Source: Erythrocercus mccallii (Eukaryota; Chordata; Aves; Passeriformes; Dicruridae). From it: 64,000 nt of DNA. Positions 1 through 10,004 of the stretch are shown piece after piece. The DNA lies in the NCBI GenBank assembly GCA_013397435.1, contig VZRG01001478.1, forward strand, positions 13,347 through 77,346. The letters run 5' to 3'. The translations under genes were made by a program, and so were the position numbers. Each line of letters begins with the position of its first letter. Positions within the stretch are counted from its first letter, which is position 1. The notes beneath the pieces are model-generated. The model was not told the origin of the DNA. It was given only the letters and a program-made list of their open reading frames with translations, and ran no database searches.

Positions 1-3000
1 CACCTCTGTCTCCTGGACAAGGCAGGCAAGGGCTCAGGCTGCAGCTGAGCTGTGCCATCAGGGGAGCCAGCTGGAGCAGGCGGCTGTCACCCCTCCACGG
101 CTGTGAAACGCAGGGATGCACAAGGATGCGAGCACTGTCCCTAAGCACAGCCCAAACACCACTCCTCAGCAATAAGAACTTCACCTCCAGAGCCTCACTG
201 CTCCCCAGCTGCCAGGTTAAAGAACTGGAGGATAAAAGGAATGGTGAGCAGGGCTCTGGCATGTTGGTCTCTCTCTGCTGGCAGGTCCCAGATTGAGCCC
301 CTCACTGCTTTAATCCCACGATCCTGTCTGGAACGTGCGGGCCAGAGCTGCTGGGAGCCCTGAACGTCACTGCAGAGGCAGAATATCCCTTTGTGTTTGC
401 AGTCTGACCTATATTCCCATTTCTCCCTCTGCTCCACATTCTCCTTCACTCCCTGACCTGCAGATGGGTTCTGCCCCAGCTTCTCAAACCCTCACTGGTG
501 CCCTTTAGTTCCCAGCAGCCCCAGCCCAAAGTGCTCCATGCTGCCATTTTCAGACACTGGTTTGGCAAAACCAGCCTGAGCTTTGTTTCTGGTCCATGAT
601 GGCTCCACACTCCCAGTGGAAAGGACCCTTTTCCCAGCAGTCAGGGCAGACCACTCTGGACTTCCATCAGCTGGGCACACACAAAGCTGTCACCTCCCTG
701 GACAGGAACTTAGGGTCACGAGCTGGATACAGGAACTGCCTGTTCCAGTGCCTGCCAGTGCCCAGCTGCTCTGGTGGCAGGCTGAGCTCCCAGCCAGGCC
801 CCCACCAGCTTGGGGAGGGGGAAGGACAAAGCTGACACCTTGCAAAGGAACACATCCCCTCCTGGACTGAGGAAGCACAAGGATTTAAGGCTCCCACACA
901 TCTAGGGTAAGATCAAGGCAAGGAGATGGAAAATGTCACTCATGCCACGTCCCTTGTGTAAGACCTCAGACAGGACTAGGCCTTCAGGGAAAATTCTCCT
1001 TCTGTTAGCTTTGGGGTCTGCAAACAGACCAAATGTGGCTGAAACAGTGACACCCCACCCTCTTCACTCCTCCCCTGTGGAGAGAGCAGCCAGGGCACAG
1101 CAGCTCAATTCCCCATCAATTAAGCACCAGCAGGACACAAGCACAGCTGAAGGGAAAGGAGGTGCAGTGGAGCCTGAAGCTGAACTTCCTTAGACAAGCA
1201 GCATCTTTTTAATATCCTCCCCCCAAGTCCTGGCACCCCTCTGGCATCTGCAAGCAGAGGCTTGGCTCCTGTCTCACCCACCATGGGGATCACATGCCAG
1301 GAGGGCAGGAAAGAGCTACTTCCAGCAGCACCCAACTATGATAAGAGAAAAAGGAGAGATTGAGGCAGCCTGGAGCCAAGAGAAAAGGTTATTTGTGCAC
1401 AGCTCAAAGATTCACTGAGCAATGCCCTCCTTGGGATGTTTTCAAACTCAGCCAAGGCAGCTGCTGATCCTGGGTACGTGTGATGTTGGTGTGACTGTGC
1501 TGTGATTATCTCCACATAAAAACATGCACTGCTGCTAAAACCCAGAGGGCACAGATGGGTTAACAGCTCTCCTGCCCCAGGAGAGGCTCTGGGACACACT
1601 GAGCCTCACTCTGCCAGTGGCACACCAGCACCCAGCCCTCAGCCCATTGGGGTGCTAAAGTTAATTTCATTCTGAGTTCTGCAAAGAGATGTCTGGAGCC
1701 TTGGGCTGAATCAGAGTAAGTTATCATCAGTGTTAGTGGGCAGGAATGTTGGCAGGCAGGGCTGCTCCTCTCCAAGGGACCTCACCAGGCTGCAGGGAAG
1801 CCCCACACTCAAGAGAAGCAAATACAAAGCCCTGCACCTGGGATGGATGTCCCAGTGGTCAGAAAGTAGCTTAGTTGGAAAAGTCTTGCAGCAACCTGGT
1901 GGGTGAGTGAAGAGGTGTCAGTGGCACAGACCTGGAGTGGAGGTGGTCAACTCCCTCCTGGGTGGTGCAAGACCACTGCCAGAAGGTCTGGGGAAGGGAT
2001 CCCACACCTCCATCTGGCATCTGCAACAGCACACCTGGGACTGGGCATCCACTTTGGGCTTCCTGGGACAGAAAAGGCACAGAAAAGTGAGCTCAGCAAG
2101 AGAGTTGGGAGCTGGAATGCATGGCAAGATAAACAAGGAGAAGCTGGTGCTTCTCAGGGAGTTCTTCATGCCATCTCCAGGCACCCAACAAGAGGTTACA
2201 GACAGGACAAAGGCACACTTCCCTTGGAGCTTTGCATTGATGGACAAGGAGCCGTGGATGAACTGCAGGAAGGGAACTTCTGCTTAGCTATCAGAGCCAA
2301 ACGTTCACCCTGTGGCTGGTGATACACTGAACCTGGGACCAAACAGGGTGCAGAGTAGTTACCCAAAGCTCCTCTGAATGTGTCCCTCAGGGATCTGCTC
2401 TTAGCAGGGGCTGGCCCAGAGCCCCTAGCTCTAGCCCCCTCAGGGACTCCTGAGATCCCTTTCCCCTTTGTCATGCTGGCACCCACTCTGAGACCAGCAA
2501 GAGCAAATTGAGGATCAACCTCAACACGAAAAAAATCTAGCAGAAGATCTCAACCACCACCTTTTACTCATGCCCTGAACGCATTGTCTCCATGATCCAT
2601 CCCAGGCTGTGTGCACAGCAACCAAGCTGGGCCCCCAAACATTGCTCTGGAAAACCATCAATAGGGAATGTCTGACTCTGCTCCATAGCCCATTTCCACA
2701 GGGACAGGCCAGTGAGGCTCCTCCCTGCAGGACATGACCCAGCACCAAGAGACCCCCCTAGGCACTGCCCCTTGTCACCATGCTGTGCTCACTACTGAAG
2801 TGGCAGCACGTGACTTTCCATTATCTATGAGATAAAGCCCAGCACAGACCACAGAAGGAGGCCACAGAAGCTGTGGGAGGGAAGGAAGAGGATTTCCAGC
2901 CCCCAGAACCCTCTGCCCCTTGTACCAGCCTGGGTGGAAGACTCCAGGCTGTGTCACCAGTGTGTCACGAGCACGAGAACCCTGTCACCAGCTCTGGCAG

Positions 3001-6000
3001 TGAATGGGGGAGATGAGCTGCAGGGCTTTTGAAACCTCCCTCCCCTGACACACAGCCACAGCTGAGACAGGCTTCAAACCAACCCAGCATCATCCCCAAA
3101 ATGCTCCACAGCAGCAGAGAACAGGGCTCCTCACCTCCAGGCTCATAACAGCATAGAAAGCACCCAGACTCTCCCCAGGGTGTCACCACTTGGTTGTGCT
3201 TTTGCTTCCAGGCTCCTGCTGCCATTCCCAGGGCACAGCTGCTCCTCGACCCTCGCCTCCACGAGGGTGGGAAATGCTGTCATGGCCCTGGCCTTTCTCT
3301 TGGCCCAGGAGCAGCAGAAGGATGAAGCACTGCCACAGTCCCCAATGGCTTGAGCAACCTGCAGAAAACTTCCTGAAGTTCCCATGCTAGGGGAAGCTCC
3401 TGCCACCACGTGAGGCCAGTGGCTCTCCAGGGCAGTCACCTCCAGGCCCACAAGAGCAGGGACAAGCAGCCTCTCCACCACTAACCTGGTGTGTGCAATC
3501 TGCAGCCCATCTGCCAGGAATCAGGGCTCACCCAGCACTCACACTTCCCTTTTTCTGCCTCCTCCCACCAAGATTTCTTGATTGCAGCCTGGCCACTTTT
3601 TTGCACCTGGTTACTTAAGATTAAAGGAACTGAGACCAGCAACATCCAGAGATGCAGAATAAACACACAGGGGCAAGGAAGGACAACCTGCCCAGCAGCA
3701 GCCTGGTCTCCATGATGGTGACCCCTGGTTCCAGGCACCCTTTGAAGCAGGAGCATTAAACCAATCCCAAGGTCAAGGCACTTCAGCACAAATATCTTAC
3801 AGCATATCTTTGATGGTAACGAAGGAGAAACGTTCTTCAACAAAAACTGCTTCATGACGGAAATTGGCTGCTCTCACTAAAATTTTCCACCCACTTCCCA
3901 GCCTGAGAACCAACACAGAGGAAAGGGACAGCCCACAGCAGGTGTGATGCTCAGAGTGCCTCTCACTCCTTGATGTGCTCGAGGCACCACAAAGCCCTGG
4001 TGAGAGGATGGAGGCTGAGTCAGCTCGGCTGGCCCCAAACCAGAGGAGACCTCAGGGACAGGCCTCTCACAGCCCTTCGATGGCCAGAGGTGTGTTTATC
4101 CAGCCTCTCCTCTCCTCCTGCCCCCCAGAACTCGATCTCAGTCGCTCACAGCTGTCAGATGGGGAGCTGCAGTCTACTCTGGTCACCTTAAGATCACTTT
4201 CATTTCCATTAAACAAACACTGAGAAAGGGAAGAAGCTCTGCTAGGGGACATTTTTATTGTATTACCACAACCCAGGTTTAAATCTCCCCTGAGCTAAGC
4301 AGCTCCAGCCTCTCTTTATTTCTCCACCAAAGCTGTCCTGCCTTCCTGCTTCAACCACACGACTGAAAGTCATCTGGGGCAAAGGGAGAGGCAACTGCCC
4401 AACACCAAAATACACCCCCAGCCCTCCAGTGACAACCCAGCTGCCACTGCCAGGGGCACGTGTGCTCTGGAGCTCCCCTAAGGTACTCCCTCTCCTCCCT
4501 TGCCAAGGAAAATGCCACCTCACCAGCTGGGACCCGAGCTGCCTGCACCGTGAAGGGACACGGTGACAATAAATCACACTGGTAGGGCTGGGTGTCCACC
4601 TCCAACTGCCCCTGCTGCAGCAGGCCTCAGGCACTTCTTCCAAACCACCAGGAAAACCCTTTCCTAATGACCCCCAGCCATGGGATCTGGTTAATCCCTA
4701 TTCTAACGCCCTTCAAACACACTGAATTCCCTATGTGCTGTAAATTTACGGGGTCCTGTTGCACTGCCCAGGAGAATTACTTTTATTTTCACCCCAGAAC
4801 AGCTACCATGGCACAGCTGCCTCCTTCCAGCTGCCATTCCCTGCTCCCAGAGCTCTACACAAGGCTCTTCCAGCTCAACAAGCCCTGCATTTCCCTCTAA
4901 TTAGCCTGCTGTTCTGACTTGCCCAGGAGCAGGGCAGCACAGAATCATGCTGGGCGAGACATCCCTGCTAACAGCTGCCAGAAGCTGGACTGCTCCTCCC
5001 TATCTCAGCTCAAGTCTCCCAGAAAACTCTCCACAGGAAATTCGAGGATGGCACCTGGAAGCAATGCCTGTCCCAGCTGGTGCTGGCACCCAAGTGCTCC
5101 ATGGTCCCACCCTGACATCCCACCCACACCACAGCCCAGCAGAGCCCACCTGCCCTCAGCTTCACCCTGCAACGGGTGCTGAGTGCCTCAGTTTTCTTCA
5201 CTGAGCTGCATGGGAGGAGAGAGTGCCAGGCAGGCAGCCTGAGGGTACCCTGGAGAGAAGCTCTCCTCACTTAACTACCCCAAATTAACTTGCCAGAAGG
5301 AACTGGCCTCTGTAATATGGCCCACTTGGACCTGCTTTTTGCCAGTGTAGCTCCACACATGCCACAGGACACCCTCCACCACTCCATGTCAGAGGCTCTT
5401 GTGTCTGAGCCCTACCTGTTGATCTGGGCAGCAGCAGCATGTCAGGCAACAGGCTCGCACAGAAAGACATTTCTAGCAGAAATTCATTCAGTACAAGTTA
5501 ATTTTACATGGACAGATACAGACAGAACAAAGAGGGAATGGCTTAGATTAGATGTCAGTAGGAAATTCCTCCTTACGAGGACGGTGAGGCCCTGGCACAG
5601 GTTTCCCAGAGAAGTGGTGGCTGTCCTGTCCCTGGAAGTGTTCAGAGCCAGGTCGGACAGGGCTTGGAGCAACCTGGTCTAGTGCAAAGTGTCCGTGCCC
5701 ACGGCACGGGGTAGAACAGGGTGAGCTTTAAGGTCTCCTCTAACCCAATCCATGCCGTGATTCTCTGAATGAGGAGAGCAGCCCCAGCGGAGAGGAGCAG
5801 GGCCCTGCTTAGTGGCAGGGACCGTCCCAGGGCGGAGGAGCAGCGGCCAAGGGCTGCAGCAGGGATGGAGCCGGCCCGCACCGCTCTGACTCAGTGCCAC
5901 GCTCAGATTTTCCCCCACCAGTGCCCCGTGCCCCGGCCATGGCTCCCCCCGGCCCCGACAGGTTCTGCTTTCCCAGCCCGCAGGGTCCCCGCGCAGCCCC

Positions 6001-6109
6001 GGGGCCACGAACGCGGTCAAACACCACGGGGAAGGGCGGGGGGCGCGGACCGAGCCCGCCCCGCGCTCCCCGCGCCGCAGAGCCCCCCGCTCCCGGGGGC
6101 CGTGCCCAC
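1..6109 (-). other. presumed intron 1 of CLCN7 (no exon recognised)
   Basis: This is the sequence following the exon 1 donor in the direction of CLCN7 transcription. I looked for the acidic cytoplasmic segment and the first helices of ClC-7 on the minus strand and found none. Open frames here are short and resemble no family. A CR1 LINE fragment sits at about 5490-5772. The remainder is unique, moderately GC-rich sequence. That this is intron is inferred from the exon 1 donor and the lack of other gene signals. Confidence 0.55.
5490..5772 (+). mobile_element. CR1 LINE 3' fragment
   Basis: The sequence follows the CR1 3' end in order: a 'ttagattagatgtcagtagg' type segment, 'cctccttacgaggac' then 'ggtgaggccctggcacagg', 'ttcccagagaagtggtgg', 'ccctggaagtgttcagagcc', 'gagcaacctggtctagtg' and a final 'gtgattctctgaatg' in place of the canonical attctatga repeats. 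It is 5'-truncated, as usual for CR1, and lies antisense within CLCN7 intron 1. Confidence 0.85.
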
Positions 6110-6238
6110 CTGCCGGCCGCTGCCCGCCGCACCCGGGCCGCTACCGTTCAGCAGCGGGGTGGTTTCGCCCGCACGCCCGTCCTCGTCGTCGTCGCGGTCG
6201 CGGCCGGACCAGGACACCTTCTTGGCGACGTTGGCCAT
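6110..6238 (-). CDS. CLCN7: CLCN7 coding exon 1 (partial gene; lysosomal Cl-/H+ exchanger ClC-7)
   Basis: ClC-7 is the 2Cl-/H+ antiporter of late endosomes, lysosomes and the osteoclast ruffled border, and works with the beta-subunit OSTM1. The exon encodes 43 residues starting MANVAKKVSWSGRDRDDDED and ending PLLNGSGPGAAGSGRQ, which matches the start of vertebrate ClC-7 (MANVSKKVSWSGRDRDDEE... in human). It ends at a CAG|GTGGGC donor (exon end 6110, intron from 6109). All transmembrane and CBS domains are in exons that should lie at lower coordinates. No such exon was recognised in 1-6100, so the rest of the gene must be outside the window. An acidic dileucine sorting motif, E-T-T-P-L-L at residues 25-30, is present. 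The start is the only ATG in frame with family identity. PTX4 lies directly upstream, as in mammals. Confidence 0.9.
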
Positions 6239-6282
6239 GCGGGGCGGCGGCGGCTGCTCCGCCGGGCCTGCCCCGCCGCTCG

Positions 6283-6315
6283 GTCATGTGACCGCCGCCA
6301 CCGCCGTCACGTGGC
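6283..6315. promoter_or_regulatory. two CLEAR-like E-boxes in the CLCN7 promoter
   Basis: GTCATGTGAC lies at 6283-6292 and GTCACGTGGC at 6306-6315, 45 to 77 bases upstream of the CLCN7 start codon. Each differs by one base from GTCACGTGAC, the CLEAR element bound by TFEB/TFE3/MITF. CLCN7 is a known member of the lysosomal CLEAR network. The sites are seen directly; binding is inferred. Confidence 0.65.
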
Positions 6316-6341
6316 CGTCAGGGCGGGCGGGGGCGCCCCGA

Positions 6342-6361
6342 GGCACCATGGGAGTTGTAGT
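6342..6361 (-). promoter_or_regulatory. ZNF143/Staf-like motif upstream of CLCN7
   Basis: Read on the minus strand this is ACTACAACTCCCATGGTGCC, close to the vertebrate promoter element ACTACAATTCCCAGAATGC (SBS/ZNF143). It is about 105 bases upstream of the CLCN7 ATG in a CpG-rich promoter, next to the E-box pair. Confidence 0.55.
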
Positions 6362-6738
6362 TCTGGCGGGGCGCCGTGCCCGGAGCCGCTGCGGGGCGGG
6401 ACGGAACGGAATGGGATAGCATAGGATGGGACGGGCTGAGCGGAACCCCGGTGGCGGCGGCCCGAAAGGTTGTGAGGCCGCCGCGAGGCTTCTCCCCACG
6501 CAAACGCAGCCGGCAGCACGGCCCCGCCGTTCCCGGGAACACGGGGCTCCGGGAACGGCCGGAGCCGACGCTGCTCCAGCTTTCCAGGCACAGAATTCCG
6601 CAGAGCAGACGTTCAGGGAGGAGAGTGCTTTGCCTGAGCCCCCTGGAGCAGCATAGCTCGGCCCAAAGCCCTTCCCCGCCAAGGAGCCCCGCGGGCAGGG
6701 ACAGCGCACGGGACCGGCGGCGGCTGCTCCGCCAGCGC

Positions 6739-6960
6739 TGTCCCACCCGGTCACGGGCTGTCCCACTCCGGTCACGGGCTGTCCCACCCGGTCACGGGCT
6801 GTCCCACTCCGGTCACGGGCTGTCGCACTCCGGTCACGGGCTGTCCCACCCCGGTCACGGGCTGTCCCACTCCGGTCACGGGCTGTCCCACCCGGTCACG
6901 GGCTGTCCCACTCCGGTCACGGGCTGTCGCACTCCGATCACGGGCTGTCCCGTGCTCCGC
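6739..6960. repeat. tandem repeat, 20-21 bp unit, about 10 copies
   Basis: The unit is GGTCACGGGCTGTCCCACTCC with small variants (CACCC, CACCCC, or GTCGCACTCC). Variant order repeats: units 1-4 and units 6-9 carry the same sequence of variants, so a block of about 100 bp was itself duplicated. The array lies between the CLCN7 5' end and the PTX4 3' end. Confidence 0.95.
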
Positions 6961-7112
6961 TCCCCCTGCTCTGACTCAGGGGCAGGGAACCAGCAGCGTC
7001 ACCCGCTCCGGCTGCCCGTGCTGAGCAGCTCCTGCCCGGCTGCGAGCGGCATCGAGCGTTACAGGGAATGAGCAGGACAGAATAAATTAGGTTTCTCCAA
7101 TGTTCGGAGCAT

Positions 7113-7118
7113 TTTAAT
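7113..7118 (-). terminator. possible PTX4 poly(A) signal (ATTAAA)
   Basis: The plus strand reads tttaat, so the minus strand carries ATTAAA about 240 bases downstream of the PTX4 stop. It is the first plausible signal after the stop, but nothing else marks the mRNA end. Confidence 0.35.
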
Positions 7119-7359
7119 AGGAACCATGGGCTGTAAATTCTCTAGGAACAGGCGACCTCTGGCTTTGGTCCCAGCTCTGCCGTACCGGCTGCCAAGACCC
7201 CTTTCTCTTTTTCCCCCATCCGGTGGTGCCGGTCCTGAGACGCCCTCGCTGCTAGGTGTCCCATCGCCCTGGGAGGATTCAGCTCATGTCGGAGCGGCCC
7301 CATGAGCCAGCCGTGACCGCTGGCAGCCGGCACCGGCACCATTCCTGCTGTCAGCCTTG

Positions 7360-8844
7360 TCAAAGGCAGCGCCGGAGGCAGGGACACGCCACCCTCCGCA
7401 CCCCGCCCTGCAGGGAGGCATCGGCCAGCGTGAGCAGCGGGCCACGGGGCATCCCCCGCCCGGTCGCCATTCTGGCCACCTCCCCGGGCAGGAGAGCCCG
7501 TCTCCAGAGAGAGAAGGCAGCCAGGTGACCCACAAAACCTTCTGCAGTGCCCAAGTCCATGTTGGGGCCATCCTGCCCCCAGCCCAGCACCAGCGAGCCA
7601 CCAGCGGGAATTTCATGGCCCTGCTGGAAGCCGGAGCCGGCAGCCAGCAGCCTCCTGTCCACGTAGAAGCGGTATCGGCCCTGGCCGGAGGACCAGGTGA
7701 GGCACAGGTGGTGCCATTTGCCATCCAGGAGCGGCACCACCGGGAGCTCCCGAAACTGCCCGGCTCCCAAAATGAAACGTGCAGAGCCAGGGCGATCCCC
7801 AGCACGGCCGTGCACGGCCAGCTCGCTGTGCCCGCCCTCGGTGGCGTAGGAGAGGAGAGCACCGAGGCGAGGGGCTGGGGTGGCCAGCCAGGCACTGAGT
7901 GACATCGCCCGCAGCCCCCGGTGTGGCCCCAGCCCCAGGACGGCCCTGTGCTCAGCGGAGGTGGTGGGGAAGAGCAGGACGGCACCGGTGCGACAGGCGG
8001 GGGAGGTGGGCACCGCGGCGGAGGGGCCGTACCCACCCTCTCCCGGCTGCTGGGGGGCTGGGGGCCAAACCTGGGCGACCGCGGTTACGGTGGGGACCAC
8101 GGGCGCCATGGTCTGGGGTCCTGGTGCTGCATCACCAGGGGTCTCCTCATCCTCCCCGGGTGCTGCACCAGGCCCGGCATCAGCGGGCAGCCAGTTCCCC
8201 TCCTCCTGCCGGTGTTGCTGCCACCGCCTCGTCTTTGGGCTGCTGCGGACAGCCTGGCCCGGTGCCTGCTGCTCCAGCTGGCTGCCCCGGCTCCGGGCAC
8301 TGTCTGGCACACCGTGCGGTTCGGTGCCAGCCTCCACCAGTGCAGACGGTGGCTGGGTGAGCAGGCCGTGTGGTGGGCTCAGGGCACCCACTGTCCCCTC
8401 CAGCCTCTTCAGCCTGCGGCGCAGCCGCCGGCCAGCGGTGGCCAGGCGGGCCAGCTCGGCGCCCAGGGCGGCGCGGGCAGCGTCGGCCGCCTCCGCCTGC
8501 TCCGCCAGTGCCTGGAAGCGTCCATCGATGTTGTAGGAGATGTTGTAGTTGCTGGCGATGCTCTGGAGATGGTTCAGTGTCACCTCCTGGAGCCGGAGAA
8601 ACTGCAAGGGAGTGAGATGATGTGGGGTGAACCTACGTCCCCATGCCCAACCCAAAATGCTGAGTGTCCCCTGGCACGGCCTGAGCAGCGCCGCCTCCCC
8701 GCCCCGGGCACCCACCTGCTCCTCCAGGCGCCGCAGCCGCAGGAGCAGGGGGCCAGGGCGGGCCAGGGGCCCCGGAGCCCGGGTCAGGCCGCCCTGCAGG
8801 GCGGCAGCGAGGATCAGACAGAGGGGCAGTGCCATCCCCGCCAT
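7360..8844 (-). CDS. PTX4: pentraxin-4 (PTX4)
   Basis: PTX4 is a secreted long pentraxin of unknown ligand. The model has exon 1 at 8844-8716 and exon 2 at 8601-7360 (stop TGA at 7362-7360), joined in phase 0 through a CAG|GTGGGT donor and a TTGCAG acceptor, giving 456 residues (human 478). Residues 1-22 form a hydrophobic signal peptide. Residues about 35-110 are a charged, probably coiled-coil stalk that includes the conserved FLRLQEVTLNHLQSIASNYN block and an N-I-S glycosylation sequon at Asn63. A proline-rich linker precedes the C-terminal pentraxin domain, from about residue 250, with the exact family signature HLCLTWSS at 341-348. The start at 8844 (MAGMAL) was chosen over the ATG at 8835; both keep the signal peptide. 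The gene is next to CLCN7, as in mammals. Human PTX4 ends in a similar Cys-rich tail, here CPCLRRCL. Confidence 0.93.
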   Translation of the reverse strand: MAGMALPLCLILAAALQGGLTRAPGPLARPGPLLLRLRRLEEQVGARGGEAALLRPCQGTLSILGWAWGRRFTPHHLTPLQFLRLQEVTLNHLQSIASNYNISYNIDGRFQALAEQAEAADAARAALGAELARLATAGRRLRRRLKRLEGTVGALSPPHGLLTQPPSALVEAGTEPHGVPDSARSRGSQLEQQAPGQAVRSSPKTRRWQQHRQEEGNWLPADAGPGAAPGEDEETPGDAAPGPQTMAPVVPTVTAVAQVWPPAPQQPGEGGYGPSAAVPTSPACRTGAVLLFPTTSAEHRAVLGLGPHRGLRAMSLSAWLATPAPRLGALLSYATEGGHSELAVHGRAGDRPGSARFILGAGQFRELPVVPLLDGKWHHLCLTWSSGQGRYRFYVDRRLLAAGSGFQQGHEIPAGGSLVLGWGQDGPNMDLGTAEGFVGHLAAFSLWRRALLPGEVARMATGRGMPRGPLLTLADASLQGGVRRVACPCLRRCL

Positions 8845-9152
8845 CCCGCTGCCGGACGCTTTGTGCCTGCGCGGCAAGGCCGGCCCCGGCCCCCGTGGTG
8901 TCCCCCCGGGCAGCCTCCACCGTGATGAGATCCGCAGCCACCGCTGGCACGGCCCAGCACCGGGGCTCCCAGCGCCGAGGCCCCGGGCCAGCGCTCTGCG
9001 GGGGCGGCTGGCCCCGGGCCAGAGCTCCCGGGGCTCCGGCGTCCAGCGGCAGGGGCCGGGCCGGGGATATTGGGCTGTGAGACGGGGAAAGGTGTGTGTG
9101 GGACCCTGGGCGCACGGCTGGATGCAGGGCAGAGGGGATAGGCCAGGCAATA

Positions 9153-9841
9153 CAGGCAGGACAGGACAGGGCAGGACAGGACGGAGCAGTCAGTGCCGGC
9201 AGGGCAGGACAGCACAGGGCAGGGCAAGTAGGACGGAGCGGTAAGTGCCAGCAGGATAGGGCAGGACAGATAGGACGGGACGGTCAGTACTGGCCGGACA
9301 GGGCAGGACAGGTAGGACGGGGCGGTCAGGACAGGGCAGGACAGGACAGGGCAGGACAGGACAGGGCAGGACAGGGCAGGGTAGGTAGGACGGGGCGGTC
9401 AGTACTGGACGGACAGGGCAGGTAGGACGGGGCGGTCAGTGCTGGCAGGGCAGGACAGGTAGGATGGGGTGGTCAGTGCCAGCAGGACAGGTAGGACGGG
9501 GCAGTCAGGACAGGGCCGGACAGGACAGGTAGGACGGGGCGGTCAGTACTGGCCGGACAGGACAGGACAGGACAGGTAGGACGGGGCGGTCAGTACTGGC
9601 CGGACAGGACAGGACAGGACAGGTAGGACAGGGTGGTCAGTGCCGACAGGACAGGACAGGACAAGGCAGGGTAGGTAGGACGGGGCGGTCAGTACTGGCC
9701 GGACAGGACAGGTAGGACAGGGTGGTCAGTGCCGGCAGGACAGGACAGGACAGGACAAGGCAGGGTAGGTAGGACGGGGTGGTCAGTACTGGCCGGACAG
9801 GTAGGACAGGGTGGTCAGTGCCGGCCGGACAGGGCGGTGCG
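9153..9841. repeat. ACAGG-rich minisatellite between PTX4 and ECI1
   Basis: About 0.7 kb of variable tandem repeats is built from GGACAGG/GGGCAGG pentamer-type blocks and a longer unit containing 'aggacggggcggtcagtactggccgg'. The long unit recurs at least ten times with variable numbers of ACAGG blocks between copies. The plus strand is strongly purine- and G-biased. It occupies most of the space between two divergent genes. Confidence 0.95.
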
Positions 9842-9992
9842 GCAGGGCCACCACGAGGGGGCAGCACATGCGCGCCGCAGCGCCGCCGGTGGGCGGAGCT
9901 TCAGGGCTCTGGGCGGGGCTCAAGGCAGAGCCGGGGACCCCGCCCCTCTCCGGCCCCGCCCCAGCCCGCGCCCCGTACCCTTGAGCGGGGCA

Positions 9993-10004
9993 CAAGATGG
10001 CGGC
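9993..10004 (+). promoter_or_regulatory. YY1-like motif over the ECI1 start codon
   Basis: The bases around the ATG read CAAGATGGCGGC, the full YY1 consensus (AAGATGGCGGC), so the start codon is embedded in the motif. This is a common arrangement in TATA-less housekeeping promoters. It also gives an acceptable initiation context, with A at -3. Confidence 0.6.

Noticed and set aside
1800..2480. Possible old retroelement remnant in CLCN7 intron 1
   Set aside because: A stretch near 1821 can be read as KYKALHLGW, reminiscent of CR1 reverse transcriptase C-terminal sequence, but the following bases do not continue in any CR1 order that I can follow, so I did not annotate it.
6376..7071. Plus-strand frame of 231 codons with repeated GHGLSH units
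   Set aside because: Translation of the 21 bp tandem repeat; not a gene.
7284..8036. Second long minus-strand frame inside PTX4, and plus-strand frames opposite it
   Set aside because: Shadows of the GC-rich PTX4 exon 2; Pro/Ser/Trp-rich composition without domain features.
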